DNA from: UBA1858 sp039182865
GTDB lineage: Bacteria; Pseudomonadota; Gammaproteobacteria; UBA4575
Direction of reading: 5' to 3'
Assembly: GCA_039182865.1 (NCBI GenBank)
Contig: JBCDBX010000002.1
Coordinates: 1 to 64,000, forward strand
DNA: 64,000 nucleotides
Shown: one piece after another, positions 25,772 to 34,538 of the stretch
Layout: each line of letters opens with the position of its first letter
Position numbering within the stretch: the stretch's first letter is position 1
Program-made: the position numbers and the translations under genes
Notes under the pieces: generated by a model
Database searches by the model: none
What the model was told of the DNA's origin: nothing
The model's input: only the letters and a program-made list of their open reading frames with translations

Positions 25772-26739
25772 ATGTTCAACATTTTGAACATCTTTTTGCA
25801 GTTCACCCTGAATGGCAAAAATACATTCAGCCTCAACTCGAAAATGTTTTCTTAAAGCCCAGTCATGGACATTTCCCAAAATGGAAAGCCAGCGCTGAAT
25901 CACTCTCACATTTAAGCACGTCTGAATTCGACTTCTCAAAGTCAGTCCTAGAAATTGGAAATTCAATAGAACTATCTAATGAACTATTAGATGAAACTGA
26001 GCATTTCTTGAAGACATTACATCCTTGGCGTAAAGGACCTTTTAATTTTTTTGGTATTTACATCAATTCAGAATGGCGATGTGATATGAAGTGGGAACGG
26101 ATACAAGCTCACATTAAAGATCTCTCCAACAAAAAGGTACTCGATGTTGGCTGCGGAAATGGCTACTACATGTTACGCATGTTAGGTGCTGGTGCTAAAA
26201 CTGTTATTGGCGTCGATCCCACATTAATCTTTGTTGCTCAATATTATGCTTTGACTCAATGTATAACGCCCAAAGTAAATGCTCATCTTTTGCCATTTTC
26301 ATTTGAAGATCTAAATGAGGAAGTGAGTGATTTTGATTATGTTTTTTCGTTGGGTGTTTTATATCATCGACGCAAACCTCTAGAGCATTTACAACGCTTA
26401 TTTGATTTTACAAAAACAGGAGGCACTGTATTTATTGAAACTTTAGTCTTAGATACAAAAGAAATTACTGAGTTAATCCCCAAAGATCGCTATGCTGGTA
26501 TGAGGAACATCTGGAGCGTTCCTAGTCCAAACCAAGTGTGTGAATGGTTGGAAATTTGCGGTTACAAAGATATTCAGGTTCATAATATTCAAATAACTTC
26601 CATTCAAGAACAACGCGCAACTTCTTGGATGCAAAATCACTCATTAGCAAATTTTCTAGAGGATACGAATCAGAATAAGACGATAGAGGGTCACCCTGCG
26701 CCAACCCGCGCGATCATATCTGCTCACAAGCCAAGCTAA
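25768..26739 (+). CDS. cmoB: tRNA U34 carboxymethyltransferase
   Basis: CmoB transfers the carboxymethyl group from carboxy-SAM to 5-hydroxyuridine at tRNA position 34. The 323-residue protein has LHPWRKGPFNFFGIYINSEWR, the Rossmann motif KKVLDVGCGNGYYMLRMLGAGA, and FSLGVLYHRRKPLEHL. The C-terminal KDRYAGMRNIWSVPS follows. Length matches E. coli CmoB. It forms the usual cmoAB pair, overlapping cmoA by 4 nt. Confidence 0.96.
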   Translation: MNVQHFEHLFAVHPEWQKYIQPQLENVFLKPSHGHFPKWKASAESLSHLSTSEFDFSKSVLEIGNSIELSNELLDETEHFLKTLHPWRKGPFNFFGIYINSEWRCDMKWERIQAHIKDLSNKKVLDVGCGNGYYMLRMLGAGAKTVIGVDPTLIFVAQYYALTQCITPKVNAHLLPFSFEDLNEEVSDFDYVFSLGVLYHRRKPLEHLQRLFDFTKTGGTVFIETLVLDTKEITELIPKDRYAGMRNIWSVPSPNQVCEWLEICGYKDIQVHNIQITSIQEQRATSWMQNHSLANFLEDTNQNKTIEGHPAPTRAIISAHKPS

Positions 26740-26763
26740 TTACTCTTAGTATTTTGTTTCATT

Positions 26764-26815
26764 TTAGTGCGTCATGGTGTTTTCGATGGCATACTGCACT
26801 CTTCTAGCGCACTAA
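26764..26815 (+). promoter_or_regulatory. Inverted repeat upstream of glnK, possible operator
   Basis: TTAGTGCG at 26764-26771 and its exact complement CGCACTAA at 26808-26815 flank a 36-bp centre that also contains TGCACT. GCACTA resembles half of the nitrogen regulator NtrC site (GCAC...GTGC). I could not fit a sigma-54 -24/-12 pair with correct spacing. The assignment is tentative. Confidence 0.3.
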
Positions 26816-26829
26816 CTAAGGAGATAAGG

Positions 26830-27168
26830 ATGAAGCTTATTACAGCTATCATTAAACCATTCAAATTAGACGACGTACGCGTAGCACTTACCGAGCAAGG
26901 CATACATGGCCTGACGGTGACTGAAGTAAAAGGATTTGGACGCCAAAAAGGACATACGGAACTCTATCGTGGAGCAGAATATGTGATCGATTTTCTGCCT
27001 AAATTAAAAATTGAAATTGCTGTTGCTGAAAGCAGCGTAGATCAAGTTATTGAGGTTATCTCTCGATCTGCAAACACCGGAAAAATTGGTGACGGCAAAA
27101 TTTTCATTTCCAGTATAGAACAAGTTATTCGAATCAGAACCGGTGAAACCGGCGAAGAAGCTTTATAA
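26830..27168 (+). CDS. glnK: Nitrogen regulatory PII protein
   Basis: PII proteins sense 2-oxoglutarate, ATP and ADP and regulate ammonium transport and nitrogen metabolism. I start at ATG 26830, preceded by AAGGAGATAAGG. The longer in-frame start at 26767 adds a non-conserved 21-residue stretch. The resulting 112 residues begin MKLITAIIKPFKLDDVR. They have the T-loop TELYRGAEYVIDFLPK, with Tyr51 as the uridylylation site, and GDGKIFISSIEQVIRIRTGE. It sits 14 bp before amtB, which marks it as GlnK and not GlnB. Confidence 0.95.
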   Translation: MKLITAIIKPFKLDDVRVALTEQGIHGLTVTEVKGFGRQKGHTELYRGAEYVIDFLPKLKIEIAVAESSVDQVIEVISRSANTGKIGDGKIFISSIEQVIRIRTGETGEEAL

Positions 27169-27182
27169 GGGAGAAGATCTTA

Positions 27183-28475
27183 ATGTTTAATAATTATAAA
27201 AAGACTTTATTTCTCAGCACATTTTTACTAGTTCCAAGCTTGGTATCAGCAGATGAATTAAGCGGAGGTGATACCGCCTGGATTCTAACCTCTACAGCAC
27301 TTGTGTTATTTATGACGATTCCCGGCTTATCGTTATTTTATGCAGGATTAGTTAGAAGTAAGAATGCTCTATCTGTTTTGATGCAGTGCTTCACAATCAC
27401 ATGTGTCGCGTCTGTCATGTGGCTAATTCTTGGCTACAGCATGAGTTTTTCTAACGGCGGCAGTATGAATGAGTGGATGGGAGGATTTAGCAACTTATTT
27501 TTATCCGAAGTCACACGTGAAGGCATGTCAGGAACAATACCTGAATCCATATTCGCAATGTTTCAAATGACCTTTGCCATTATCACACCTGCACTTGTCA
27601 TTGGTGGTTTTGCTGAAAGAATGAAATTTTCTGCCATGATCTGGTTTACAATTTTGTGGTCAATAGTTGTCTACTACCCAGTATGTCATTGGGTTTGGGG
27701 AGGCGGATGGCTTGGCGATAAAGGTACACTAGATTTTGCGGGCGGTTTAGTTGTCCACATCACCGCAGGTGTGGGAGCTCTCGTTGCGGCCGTTGTTTTA
27801 GGTAAACGTAGCGGCTTTCCAGGTACGATGATGCCACCTCATAATATGACGATGACGGTGACGGGCGCTGGAATGCTTTGGGTCGGTTGGTTTGGATTCA
27901 ATGGCGGGAGTGCACTAGCCGCGAATGGGGATGCCGCGATGGCAATTCTTGTCACTCATATCAGCGCTGCCATTGCTTCGCTGAGTTGGATGATCTGCGA
28001 GTGGATAAAATACGGAAAACCAAGTGTATTAGGTATTGTAACAGGTATGGTGGCAGGACTTGGCAGTATTACCCCAGCTTCAGGGTTTGTCGGTCCTATG
28101 GGAGCCATCGTGATAGGTTTAACAGCTGGTATTGTTTGCTTTACCGTCACTAACTATATGAAACGTATTCTTCATATTGATGATTCACTCGATGTATTTC
28201 CAGTTCATGGTATTGGAGGTATCATCGGGACATTATTAGTTGCTGTATTTGTATCATCTCAGTTTGGGGGCGCAGGTCTTGCTGAAGGTATGACAATTGG
28301 AAGTCAGTTTGTTGTTCAACTAACGGCTGTTGTTGCCACGATAGTTTGGACAATAATTGCAAGTTTTATCATATTAAAAATTACCGACCTGATTTGTGGT
28401 AATCGTGTTAATGATGAAAACGAGCGTATTGGTCTGGACATCACACAACATGAAGAGAAAGGATACGACTTGTAA
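27183..28475 (+). CDS. amtB: Ammonium transporter
   Basis: AmtB conducts ammonia/ammonium across the inner membrane and is blocked by GlnK. The 430-residue protein has an N-terminal signal-like helix ending LVSADEL and then about 11 membrane spans. Visible hallmarks are GLSLFYAGLVRSKN, HWVWGGGWLG, and DFAGGLVVHITAGVGAL with the first channel histidine. LGSITPASGFVG and DVFPVHGIGGIIGTLL with the second histidine follow. It forms the conserved glnK-amtB operon. The sequence ends in a terminator. Confidence 0.97.
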   Translation: MFNNYKKTLFLSTFLLVPSLVSADELSGGDTAWILTSTALVLFMTIPGLSLFYAGLVRSKNALSVLMQCFTITCVASVMWLILGYSMSFSNGGSMNEWMGGFSNLFLSEVTREGMSGTIPESIFAMFQMTFAIITPALVIGGFAERMKFSAMIWFTILWSIVVYYPVCHWVWGGGWLGDKGTLDFAGGLVVHITAGVGALVAAVVLGKRSGFPGTMMPPHNMTMTVTGAGMLWVGWFGFNGGSALAANGDAAMAILVTHISAAIASLSWMICEWIKYGKPSVLGIVTGMVAGLGSITPASGFVGPMGAIVIGLTAGIVCFTVTNYMKRILHIDDSLDVFPVHGIGGIIGTLLVAVFVSSQFGGAGLAEGMTIGSQFVVQLTAVVATIVWTIIASFIILKITDLICGNRVNDENERIGLDITQHEEKGYDL

Positions 28476-28499
28476 TTAAATCTCACTCCTTCAAATAAT

Positions 28500-28530
28500 A
28501 AGGCTCACTTTTTATACGTGGGCCTTTTTT
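28500..28530 (+). terminator. Rho-independent terminator after amtB
   Basis: A 9-bp stem AAGGCTCAC/GTGGGCCTT with one G-T pair and a 9-nt loop continues into TTTT. It closes the glnK-amtB operon. Confidence 0.85.
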
Positions 28531-28585
28531 ATGACCAATAGATTTTGAATACACTTATCATTTGATTTCAATTTATAATTAGAAT

Positions 28586-29857
28586 GTGAAAATCAATAAA
28601 CTACAGGAATCGACCCCTAATCGTATCCCAATTTCTGAACACAAAATCGATGAAAGTTTGATCTGTGATCACGCACGCAAAATTATTCAAAAATTAACAC
28701 AGGCAAACTATCAAGCTTATTTAGTCGGCGGCTGTGTACGCGACTTACTCCTTGGTAAGCACCCCAAAGATTTTGATGTCGCAACTAATGCCCACCCTGA
28801 AGAAATTTGTGACTTATTTGAATATAGTCGAATAATTGGTCGTCGTTTTCGTATTGTACATGTTTACCAGGAACGAAATTTCATAGAAGTCTCTACTTTT
28901 CGTGCACTTAAAAATCACCAACATAACGAAACCACGATATCAAATGGGCGAATTCTTCGTGACAATACCTTCGGTACTATTGAAGAAGATGCATTACGCC
29001 GTGATTTTACAATCAACTCAATGTACTACGATCTCTCCAAACAGGAAGTACTAGACTTTTGTAATGGAATAGAAGATATCGATAAGAAAATAATTCGCAT
29101 GATTGGCGATGATATTGAAATGCGCTACCACGAAGATCCGGTTCGCATCCTAAGAGCTTTAAGATTTCATGCGAAACTTGATCTGGAAATTGATTCAAGC
29201 ACTGCCAAACCGATTCCATCCCTAAAATATTTGCTGACAGATATATCACCCTCTCGATTATTTGATGAAGCACTTAAATTTTTCCATAGCGGGCATGCAG
29301 TAAAATGTTTTCAAGTGCTTGAAAAATTTGATTTGATAAGTGTGCTATTTCCATTGACATATTCTGCTCATAAGCGTGACGAACAGTTAAATAATCTGAT
29401 TTATGCTGCGCTGGAAAATACTGATAAACGGATTAAACACGGCAAACCTGTCAACCCTGCTTTTATATTCTCCATACTATTATGGCAATCTTACCTTCAT
29501 CGGCTTGAACAAAATCAAAAAGATGGTATTTCCTATTCGGAAGGAGCTTGGGATGCGGGCCGTAGCATTGTACTCGAGCAATCAAAGATTATTAATATAC
29601 CTAAGCGTTTCTCAATTACAATTTGTGAAATCTGGAAACTGCAAAGACGCTTTTTAAAAAAGCATGGATTTAAAACTTTAAAGCTATTAGAACATCAACG
29701 ATTTCGTGCCGCTTATGACTTTATGTGTTTGCGTGCTCAAGCGGGCGAATTAGATGTATCCGAATGTGAATGGTGGACAAAAATTCAAGCAGCATCAGTC
29801 GAAGAACAGAAGCAAATGACACGATATAGACCAAAACGAGCAAAACAAAAATCATGA
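28586..29857 (+). CDS. pcnB: Poly(A) polymerase I
   Basis: PcnB adds poly(A) tails that speed RNA decay. The 423-residue protein has the nucleotidyltransferase core AYLVGGCVRDLLLGKHPKDFDVATNAHPE in pieces, with the two catalytic aspartates in DFDVAT. RRDFTINSMYYD and EDPVRILRALRFHAKLDLEI follow. The lysine/arginine-rich C-terminus (RYRPKRAKQKS) favours PcnB over CCA-adding enzyme, as does the neighbour folK. The start is GTG. The stop overlaps folK (ATGA). Confidence 0.93.
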   Translation: MKINKLQESTPNRIPISEHKIDESLICDHARKIIQKLTQANYQAYLVGGCVRDLLLGKHPKDFDVATNAHPEEICDLFEYSRIIGRRFRIVHVYQERNFIEVSTFRALKNHQHNETTISNGRILRDNTFGTIEEDALRRDFTINSMYYDLSKQEVLDFCNGIEDIDKKIIRMIGDDIEMRYHEDPVRILRALRFHAKLDLEIDSSTAKPIPSLKYLLTDISPSRLFDEALKFFHSGHAVKCFQVLEKFDLISVLFPLTYSAHKRDEQLNNLIYAALENTDKRIKHGKPVNPAFIFSILLWQSYLHRLEQNQKDGISYSEGAWDAGRSIVLEQSKIINIPKRFSITICEIWKLQRRFLKKHGFKTLKLLEHQRFRAAYDFMCLRAQAGELDVSECEWWTKIQAASVEEQKQMTRYRPKRAKQKS

Positions 29858-30339
29858 TAGATGCGTATATTGGATTAGGTAGCAACTTAGATAAGCCGTT
29901 GGCCCAAGTAAGCTCTGCATTTATACAACTTGATGAAATTAAACAAACCTCATTATTTGATATCTCCAGTTTGTATTTAAGTCGCCCACTAGGTCCTAAA
30001 AATCAACCTCCCTATGTCAATGCTGTCGCTTGGATAAAAACCAAGCTCGATGCGCATGAACTTTTAGAACAGTTACATACCATCGAGAACACCCATGGTC
30101 GCAAGCGTGATGGAGAAAGATGGGGAGCTCGCACTCTCGATCTAGATATATTGGTTTATGGTAATATTTGCATTAAAGATCAAGTGCTTACTATCCCGCA
30201 TCCAGGTATAAAATCGCGCGAATTCGTCCTCTACCCATTGCACGAAGTGAATAAAAACCTCATGATTCCAAAAGTAGGACTGATTAGCCGTATCAAATCA
30301 CGCTGTTACGTCAATGGAATGGCTCGACTAAATTTTTAA
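29854..30339 (+). CDS. folK: 6-hydroxymethyl-7,8-dihydropterin pyrophosphokinase
   Basis: FolK catalyses a folate-synthesis step, transferring pyrophosphate from ATP to hydroxymethyl-dihydropterin. The 161-residue protein has AYIGLGSNLD at the start, PPYVNAVAWIKT, and GRKRDGERWGARTLDLDILVYG with the metal aspartates. It ends with IPHPGIKSREFVLYPL. It overlaps pcnB by 4 nt and is followed after 2 bp by a deoxynucleoside kinase. The run pcnB-folK-panB-panC is a standard gammaproteobacterial order. Confidence 0.96.
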   Translation: MIDAYIGLGSNLDKPLAQVSSAFIQLDEIKQTSLFDISSLYLSRPLGPKNQPPYVNAVAWIKTKLDAHELLEQLHTIENTHGRKRDGERWGARTLDLDILVYGNICIKDQVLTIPHPGIKSREFVLYPLHEVNKNLMIPKVGLISRIKSRCYVNGMARLNF

Positions 30340-30341
30340 GC

Positions 30342-30992
30342 ATGCAAACTGCACTACCTAATTACATTGTTATTGAAGGTCCCATCGGCGTTGGGAAGTC
30401 AAGCCTGGCACAACGCTTGGCTAAAGATTTTGAATCAGAGTTGGTCTTAGAGGAAATTGATGAAAACCCTTTTCTTGAACAGTTTTACCAACGTCCAAGT
30501 GAAGCGGCTTTATCTACACAATTATTTTTCTTGATGCAACGCACCAAGCAAATTAAAACGCTAAAGCAAGGCAATATTTTTGCTCATTCAAAAGTAGCAG
30601 ACTATTTAATCGAAAAAGATCAGCTATTTGCTCAAGTGACACTCACACCGACAGAATACGATTTATATTTACAGGTATATGAGCATTTAATTATTGATGC
30701 GCCCAAACCAGATCTAGTCGTTTATCTGCAAGCACCGGTACCCACCTTATTAGATCGTATAAAAAAACGTGGTCGGCATTATGAACGCTTTATGGAAGCT
30801 AATTATTTAGAACAATTGAATGAAGCCTATGCAGAATTTTTTTATCACTATCATCATGCTCCCTTGTTAATCGTTAATGCGAGTGACATTGACTTTATTA
30901 ATAATGATCGCGATTACGAACAACTAAAAACTCAAATTCTCAATACCACAAATGGACGACATTATTTCAACCCTTTGCCATTTGTAAGTTAA
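30342..30992 (+). CDS. Deoxynucleoside kinase
   Basis: This 216-residue P-loop kinase of the deoxynucleoside kinase family salvages deoxynucleosides. The Walker A is IEGPIGVGKSSLAQRL (residues 11-26). EEIDENPFLEQFY, the HSKVADYLIEKDQLFA segment, and the lid region DRIKKRGRHYERF also match. Base preference cannot be told from sequence. Genes of this family often sit between folK and panB in gammaproteobacteria. It lies 2 bp after folK and 4 bp before panB, so it is in the same operon. Confidence 0.92.
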   Translation: MQTALPNYIVIEGPIGVGKSSLAQRLAKDFESELVLEEIDENPFLEQFYQRPSEAALSTQLFFLMQRTKQIKTLKQGNIFAHSKVADYLIEKDQLFAQVTLTPTEYDLYLQVYEHLIIDAPKPDLVVYLQAPVPTLLDRIKKRGRHYERFMEANYLEQLNEAYAEFFYHYHHAPLLIVNASDIDFINNDRDYEQLKTQILNTTNGRHYFNPLPFVS

Positions 30993-30996
30993 CCTT

Positions 30997-31788
30997 ATGA
31001 GCTTACAAAAATCTTTAGGAGTGACACTTAGCAATTTACGCCAGATGCGTGAAAAAGGTGAAAAGATTGCGTGTTTAACTGCCTATGATGCTACTTTCGG
31101 CAAGTTATTAGATGAAGCAGGTATCGATATTATTTTAGTGGGCGATTCTCTTGGGATGGTCATCCAAGGCAACATTTCTACTGTATCGGTAACTATGGAA
31201 GACATGCTCTACCATACTCAGTGTGTCACTAAAGCAAGCAAGAATGCGATGATAATTACAGACATGCCCTTTATGAGTTACAGCGATATCGACTTTGCAC
31301 TAACCAATGCCACATTATTAATGCAAGAAGCCGGTGCGCATATGGTTAAACTCGAAGCAACAGAACGCCAAATAGAAATAGTCAAAGAACTAAGTGCATG
31401 CGGCATACCTGTCTGCGCACACTTGGGCTTGCGTCCACAATATGTATATAAGCTAGGTGGCTACCAAATACTTGGTTCAGATAAAGAAACTGCTAATCAA
31501 TTATTAAAAACCAGTGTTGCACTCGAACAAGCAGGTGCTGACTTATTACTATTGGAATGCGTGACTGCAAAACTCGCTGCAGATATAACTAAAGCTGTTC
31601 AGATTCCTGTGATTGGTATTGGCTCAGGTAAAGACACAAATGGTCAGATACTGGTATTACAGGATATTCTTGGTATCACACCAGATAAAACACCTTCATT
31701 TGTAAAAAACTTTTTACAGCAATGCAGCATCCAAGAAGCGGTGCATCAATATATTGATGCCGTCAAAACAGGCACCTTCCCTAGTTAA
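30997..31788 (+). CDS. panB: 3-methyl-2-oxobutanoate hydroxymethyltransferase
   Basis: PanB makes ketopantoate, the first committed step to pantothenate and coenzyme A. The 263-residue protein has KIACLTAYDATFGKLLDEAGID, the metal-binding LVGDSLGMVIQG, and HLGLRPQYVYKLGGY. IGIGSGKDTNGQILVLQDILG follows near the C-terminus. Length is normal. It is followed 8 bp later by panC. Confidence 0.97.
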   Translation: MSLQKSLGVTLSNLRQMREKGEKIACLTAYDATFGKLLDEAGIDIILVGDSLGMVIQGNISTVSVTMEDMLYHTQCVTKASKNAMIITDMPFMSYSDIDFALTNATLLMQEAGAHMVKLEATERQIEIVKELSACGIPVCAHLGLRPQYVYKLGGYQILGSDKETANQLLKTSVALEQAGADLLLLECVTAKLAADITKAVQIPVIGIGSGKDTNGQILVLQDILGITPDKTPSFVKNFLQQCSIQEAVHQYIDAVKTGTFPS

Positions 31789-31796
31789 TACTCAAT

Positions 31797-32636
31797 ATGA
31801 AAATAATTTCTAGTACCGCGCAAATGCGTGCTCAAGTTCGACTATGGAAATCTAATCAAGAGCAAGTATCACTGGTCCCCACTATGGGAAATCTACATCA
31901 AGGTCATTTATCGTTAATTAATCTAGCTAAAGCATTAGCTGATCGTGTAGTCGTCTCAATTTTTGTCAATGCCTTACAGTTCAACCAGACATCAGACTTT
32001 GAGAACTATCCCAGAACTTTAGATGAAGATTTAAAACAACTCGAGCAAATGAATATTGACGCAGTATTCACGCCAAATGAACAAGACTTCTATCCACATG
32101 GAATTGAATTAGCACCACTGATTCACATCCCAGTATTAGCTGACGAGTTCTGCGGTAAATATCGACCCGGACACTTTGAAGGTGTTGCGACTGTTGTAGC
32201 GAAATTATTCAATGCCACTGATCCAAACACCGCGGTTTTTGGAAAAAAAGATTATCAACAGTTACTCATTATTGAACGTTTAACGAAAGAGTTAAATTTC
32301 GATATTAAAATTAGCGCCGGAGAAACAGTGCGCGAAAAAAACGGTCTAGCAATGAGCTCACGTAATAGCCGCTTGAGCCCTAAAGAACTTGAAATCGCGC
32401 CAAATCTTAATTCAACGCTCTTCAAGGTTAGCAATAGCTTTAATGTAGACAATATTCAAAATATCGAGGATGACGCCAAATTTAGTCTTGAAAATCATGG
32501 GTTTAGAGTTGAATATCTAAGCATAAGAGACGCAAGAAATCTTCAAGCAGTTGCTCAAAATACCAGCAGATACGTGGTTTTAGCTGCCGTTTGGCTGGGA
32601 GATACACGCTTGATCGATAACATAGTTTTCCAATAG
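31797..32636 (+). CDS. panC: Pantothenate synthetase
   Basis: PanC joins pantoate and beta-alanine using ATP. The 279-residue protein has VPTMGNLHQGHLSLINLAK with the HIGH-like motif HQGH. VSIFVNALQFN, KYRPGHFEGVATVVAKLFN, VFGKKDYQQLLII and LAMSSRNSRLS follow. All are diagnostic. It is the last of the pcnB-folK-dNK-panB-panC genes. No aspartate decarboxylase gene (panD) follows in the window. Confidence 0.97.
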   Translation: MKIISSTAQMRAQVRLWKSNQEQVSLVPTMGNLHQGHLSLINLAKALADRVVVSIFVNALQFNQTSDFENYPRTLDEDLKQLEQMNIDAVFTPNEQDFYPHGIELAPLIHIPVLADEFCGKYRPGHFEGVATVVAKLFNATDPNTAVFGKKDYQQLLIIERLTKELNFDIKISAGETVREKNGLAMSSRNSRLSPKELEIAPNLNSTLFKVSNSFNVDNIQNIEDDAKFSLENHGFRVEYLSIRDARNLQAVAQNTSRYVVLAAVWLGDTRLIDNIVFQ

Positions 32637-32693
32637 TGGTATGTGTATACTTAATACTAACAGTTTAGAGAAAACATATTGGAGGATAACAAC

Positions 32694-32798
32694 ATGGCAT
32701 GGTTTGTAGTTGGATGCATAGTACTTGCATTTATCATTAACATTGCAGCTCAATTGAATCTTTTCACACACTTAAAGAAGGGCACTATCTATCGATAA
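32694..32798 (+). CDS. Possible 34-residue single-span membrane protein
   Basis: An ATG 8 nt after a strong GGAGG opens a 34-codon ORF. Its product has one membrane span (WFVVGCIVLAFIINIAA) and a basic tail (HLKKGTIYR). It sits 57 bp after panC and is closed by a strong terminator 20 bp downstream, so it would be the last gene of a transcript. I know no family for it. The ribosome binding site and the terminator make it more credible than most ORFs of this size. Confidence 0.6.
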   Translation: MAWFVVGCIVLAFIINIAAQLNLFTHLKKGTIYR

Positions 32799-32817
32799 TT
32801 GTATCGGCGCATTTCAC

Positions 32818-32848
32818 AAAAAAAGCGGGCTATATGCCCGCTTTTTTT
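32818..32848 (+). terminator. Strong rho-independent terminator, possibly bidirectional
   Basis: A 13-bp perfect stem AAAAAAAGCGGGC/GCCCGCTTTTTTT with a 5-nt loop (TATAT). The flanking A and T runs would let it work on either strand. Confidence 0.93.
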
Positions 32849-32926
32849 GTGCATGGGATTTAGCATTTACACAATTAAATAGCGTAACATTACAATCAAA
32901 CTAATATCACGCATAAAACCCAAGTC

Positions 32927-34537
32927 ATGCTAATTCCTGATTGGAAAAATCTTAATGATCACGCAGATGAAATGCGCAACACATCTATGCGTGAACTGTT
33001 CGAACAAGACTCTCATCGTTTCGAAAATTTTTCGCTTAACTTAGATTCTCTACTTTTCGATTATTCAAAAAATATAATCACAAAAAAAACTCAAGGCCTT
33101 CTAGTGCAACTCGCCGAAAAGTCAGAAGTTGAACAATGGCGCGATAAAATGTTTTCCGGCGAAACTATCAACAATACGGAGCAGCGTGCCGTCTTGCATA
33201 CGGCCTTAAGAGACCCAGGAAGGTCTGATGTAAGCGATGAAATACAAAATGAACTGGCCCACATGGAAAAGTTATGTCATAAGTTGCATAGTGGACAGTG
33301 GTTAGGCTACAAAAATACGCCGCTTAAAGAGATTGTTGTTATTGGAATTGGCGGTTCATATCTTGGTCCAAAATTAGCATGCGAAGCATTAAGGCCTTAC
33401 AGCCAAGCCAATATCAATGTGCATTTTATTGCTAATATTGATGCACATGTACTTGAAGAAGTGTTAAGTGAAATTAACGCAGAAGAATCTTTATTTGTCG
33501 TCATTTCAAAAAGCTTTTCAACTCAAGAAACCAAAGAAAACTCTAATACAGCAGCTAAATGGCTACGCAAGAAAAGTAATGATGAAACTGCAATAGAAAA
33601 ACAATTTATTGCTATCACCTCTAACACTGAAGCTGCCAAAGCATTTGGTATTGCCGATGAAAATATTTTATCGATGTGGGACTGGGTAGGCGGACGTTAT
33701 TCGTTATGGAGCACCGTCGGTTTCCCGCTCGCACTTCAAATAGGCATGGATAATTTTAAACAGTTGCTCGCTGGCGCCCACGCAATGGACGTGCATTTTA
33801 AGTCAGCCAGACTTGATCAAAACATCCCAATGATGATTGGCTTACTTGGGGTCTGGTATATTAATTTTTTAAACATGCCACATCATGCCGTGCTGCCTTA
33901 TGATCATCGTTTACGTAGCCTGCCTGGATATTTACAACAACTCGACATGGAAAGTAACGGCAAAAGCGTGACACGTGACGGCCAACAAATTAATTATATG
34001 ACTGGCCCCATTGTATTCGGCGAGGCAGGTACAAATGGCCAACATGCATTTCACCAATTACTACATCAAGGTGGTTTAACTGTCCCATGTGATTTTATTG
34101 GTTTTGCGAATGCGGCGCATGAGTATGATCAACACCATCATATTCTGCTTGCCAATATGCTTGCACAATCTCAAGCCATGATGCTTGGGCGCACACAAGA
34201 AGAAACGCAAGCCTTATTACTCAGCCAAGGATTAAAACAAGAATATATTAGAGAATTAGCACCGCACATGACGTTTCCTGGCAACCGGCCCAGCAACACA
34301 TTCGCTTGTGAATCCTTAACACCTCATACATTGGGTTTGTTGCTTGCTATGTACGAACATAAAATATTTGTTCAAGGGATAATTTGGAGTATCAACTCTT
34401 TCGATCAAATGGGTGTAGAACTTGGTAAAACACTCACCAACAGAATACTACCTGAACTTCAGGGTACAGCGCCTGAGGATACAGAAGATAGTTCTACAAA
34501 AGGCTTACTCGCGTTTCTTAAGAAATCAACGGATTAA
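32927..34537 (+). CDS. pgi: Glucose-6-phosphate isomerase
   Basis: Pgi interconverts glucose-6-phosphate and fructose-6-phosphate. The 536-residue protein has VIGIGGSYLGPKLACEAL in the first sugar-isomerase domain and VISKSFSTQETKEN. The signature WDWVGGRYSLWSTVGFPLAL and the catalytic-site region GEAGTNGQHAFHQLLHQG follow. It ends with FDQMGVELGKTL. Length is near that of the E. coli enzyme. A methyltransferase gene begins 1 bp after the stop. Confidence 0.97.
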   Translation: MLIPDWKNLNDHADEMRNTSMRELFEQDSHRFENFSLNLDSLLFDYSKNIITKKTQGLLVQLAEKSEVEQWRDKMFSGETINNTEQRAVLHTALRDPGRSDVSDEIQNELAHMEKLCHKLHSGQWLGYKNTPLKEIVVIGIGGSYLGPKLACEALRPYSQANINVHFIANIDAHVLEEVLSEINAEESLFVVISKSFSTQETKENSNTAAKWLRKKSNDETAIEKQFIAITSNTEAAKAFGIADENILSMWDWVGGRYSLWSTVGFPLALQIGMDNFKQLLAGAHAMDVHFKSARLDQNIPMMIGLLGVWYINFLNMPHHAVLPYDHRLRSLPGYLQQLDMESNGKSVTRDGQQINYMTGPIVFGEAGTNGQHAFHQLLHQGGLTVPCDFIGFANAAHEYDQHHHILLANMLAQSQAMMLGRTQEETQALLLSQGLKQEYIRELAPHMTFPGNRPSNTFACESLTPHTLGLLLAMYEHKIFVQGIIWSINSFDQMGVELGKTLTNRILPELQGTAPEDTEDSSTKGLLAFLKKSTD

Positions 34538-34538
34538 C

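Noticed and set aside
27878..28153. Overlapping 91-codon ORF inside amtB
   Set aside because: It is a shadow in another frame with Trp/Arg/Cys-rich composition and no ribosome binding site. amtB is clearly the real gene.
34422..34538. Upstream extension of the DUF938 methyltransferase into pgi
   Set aside because: The extra 39 residues are an out-of-frame reading of the end of pgi. The conserved start SKPFAPAAEQ begins at the ATG right after the pgi stop.
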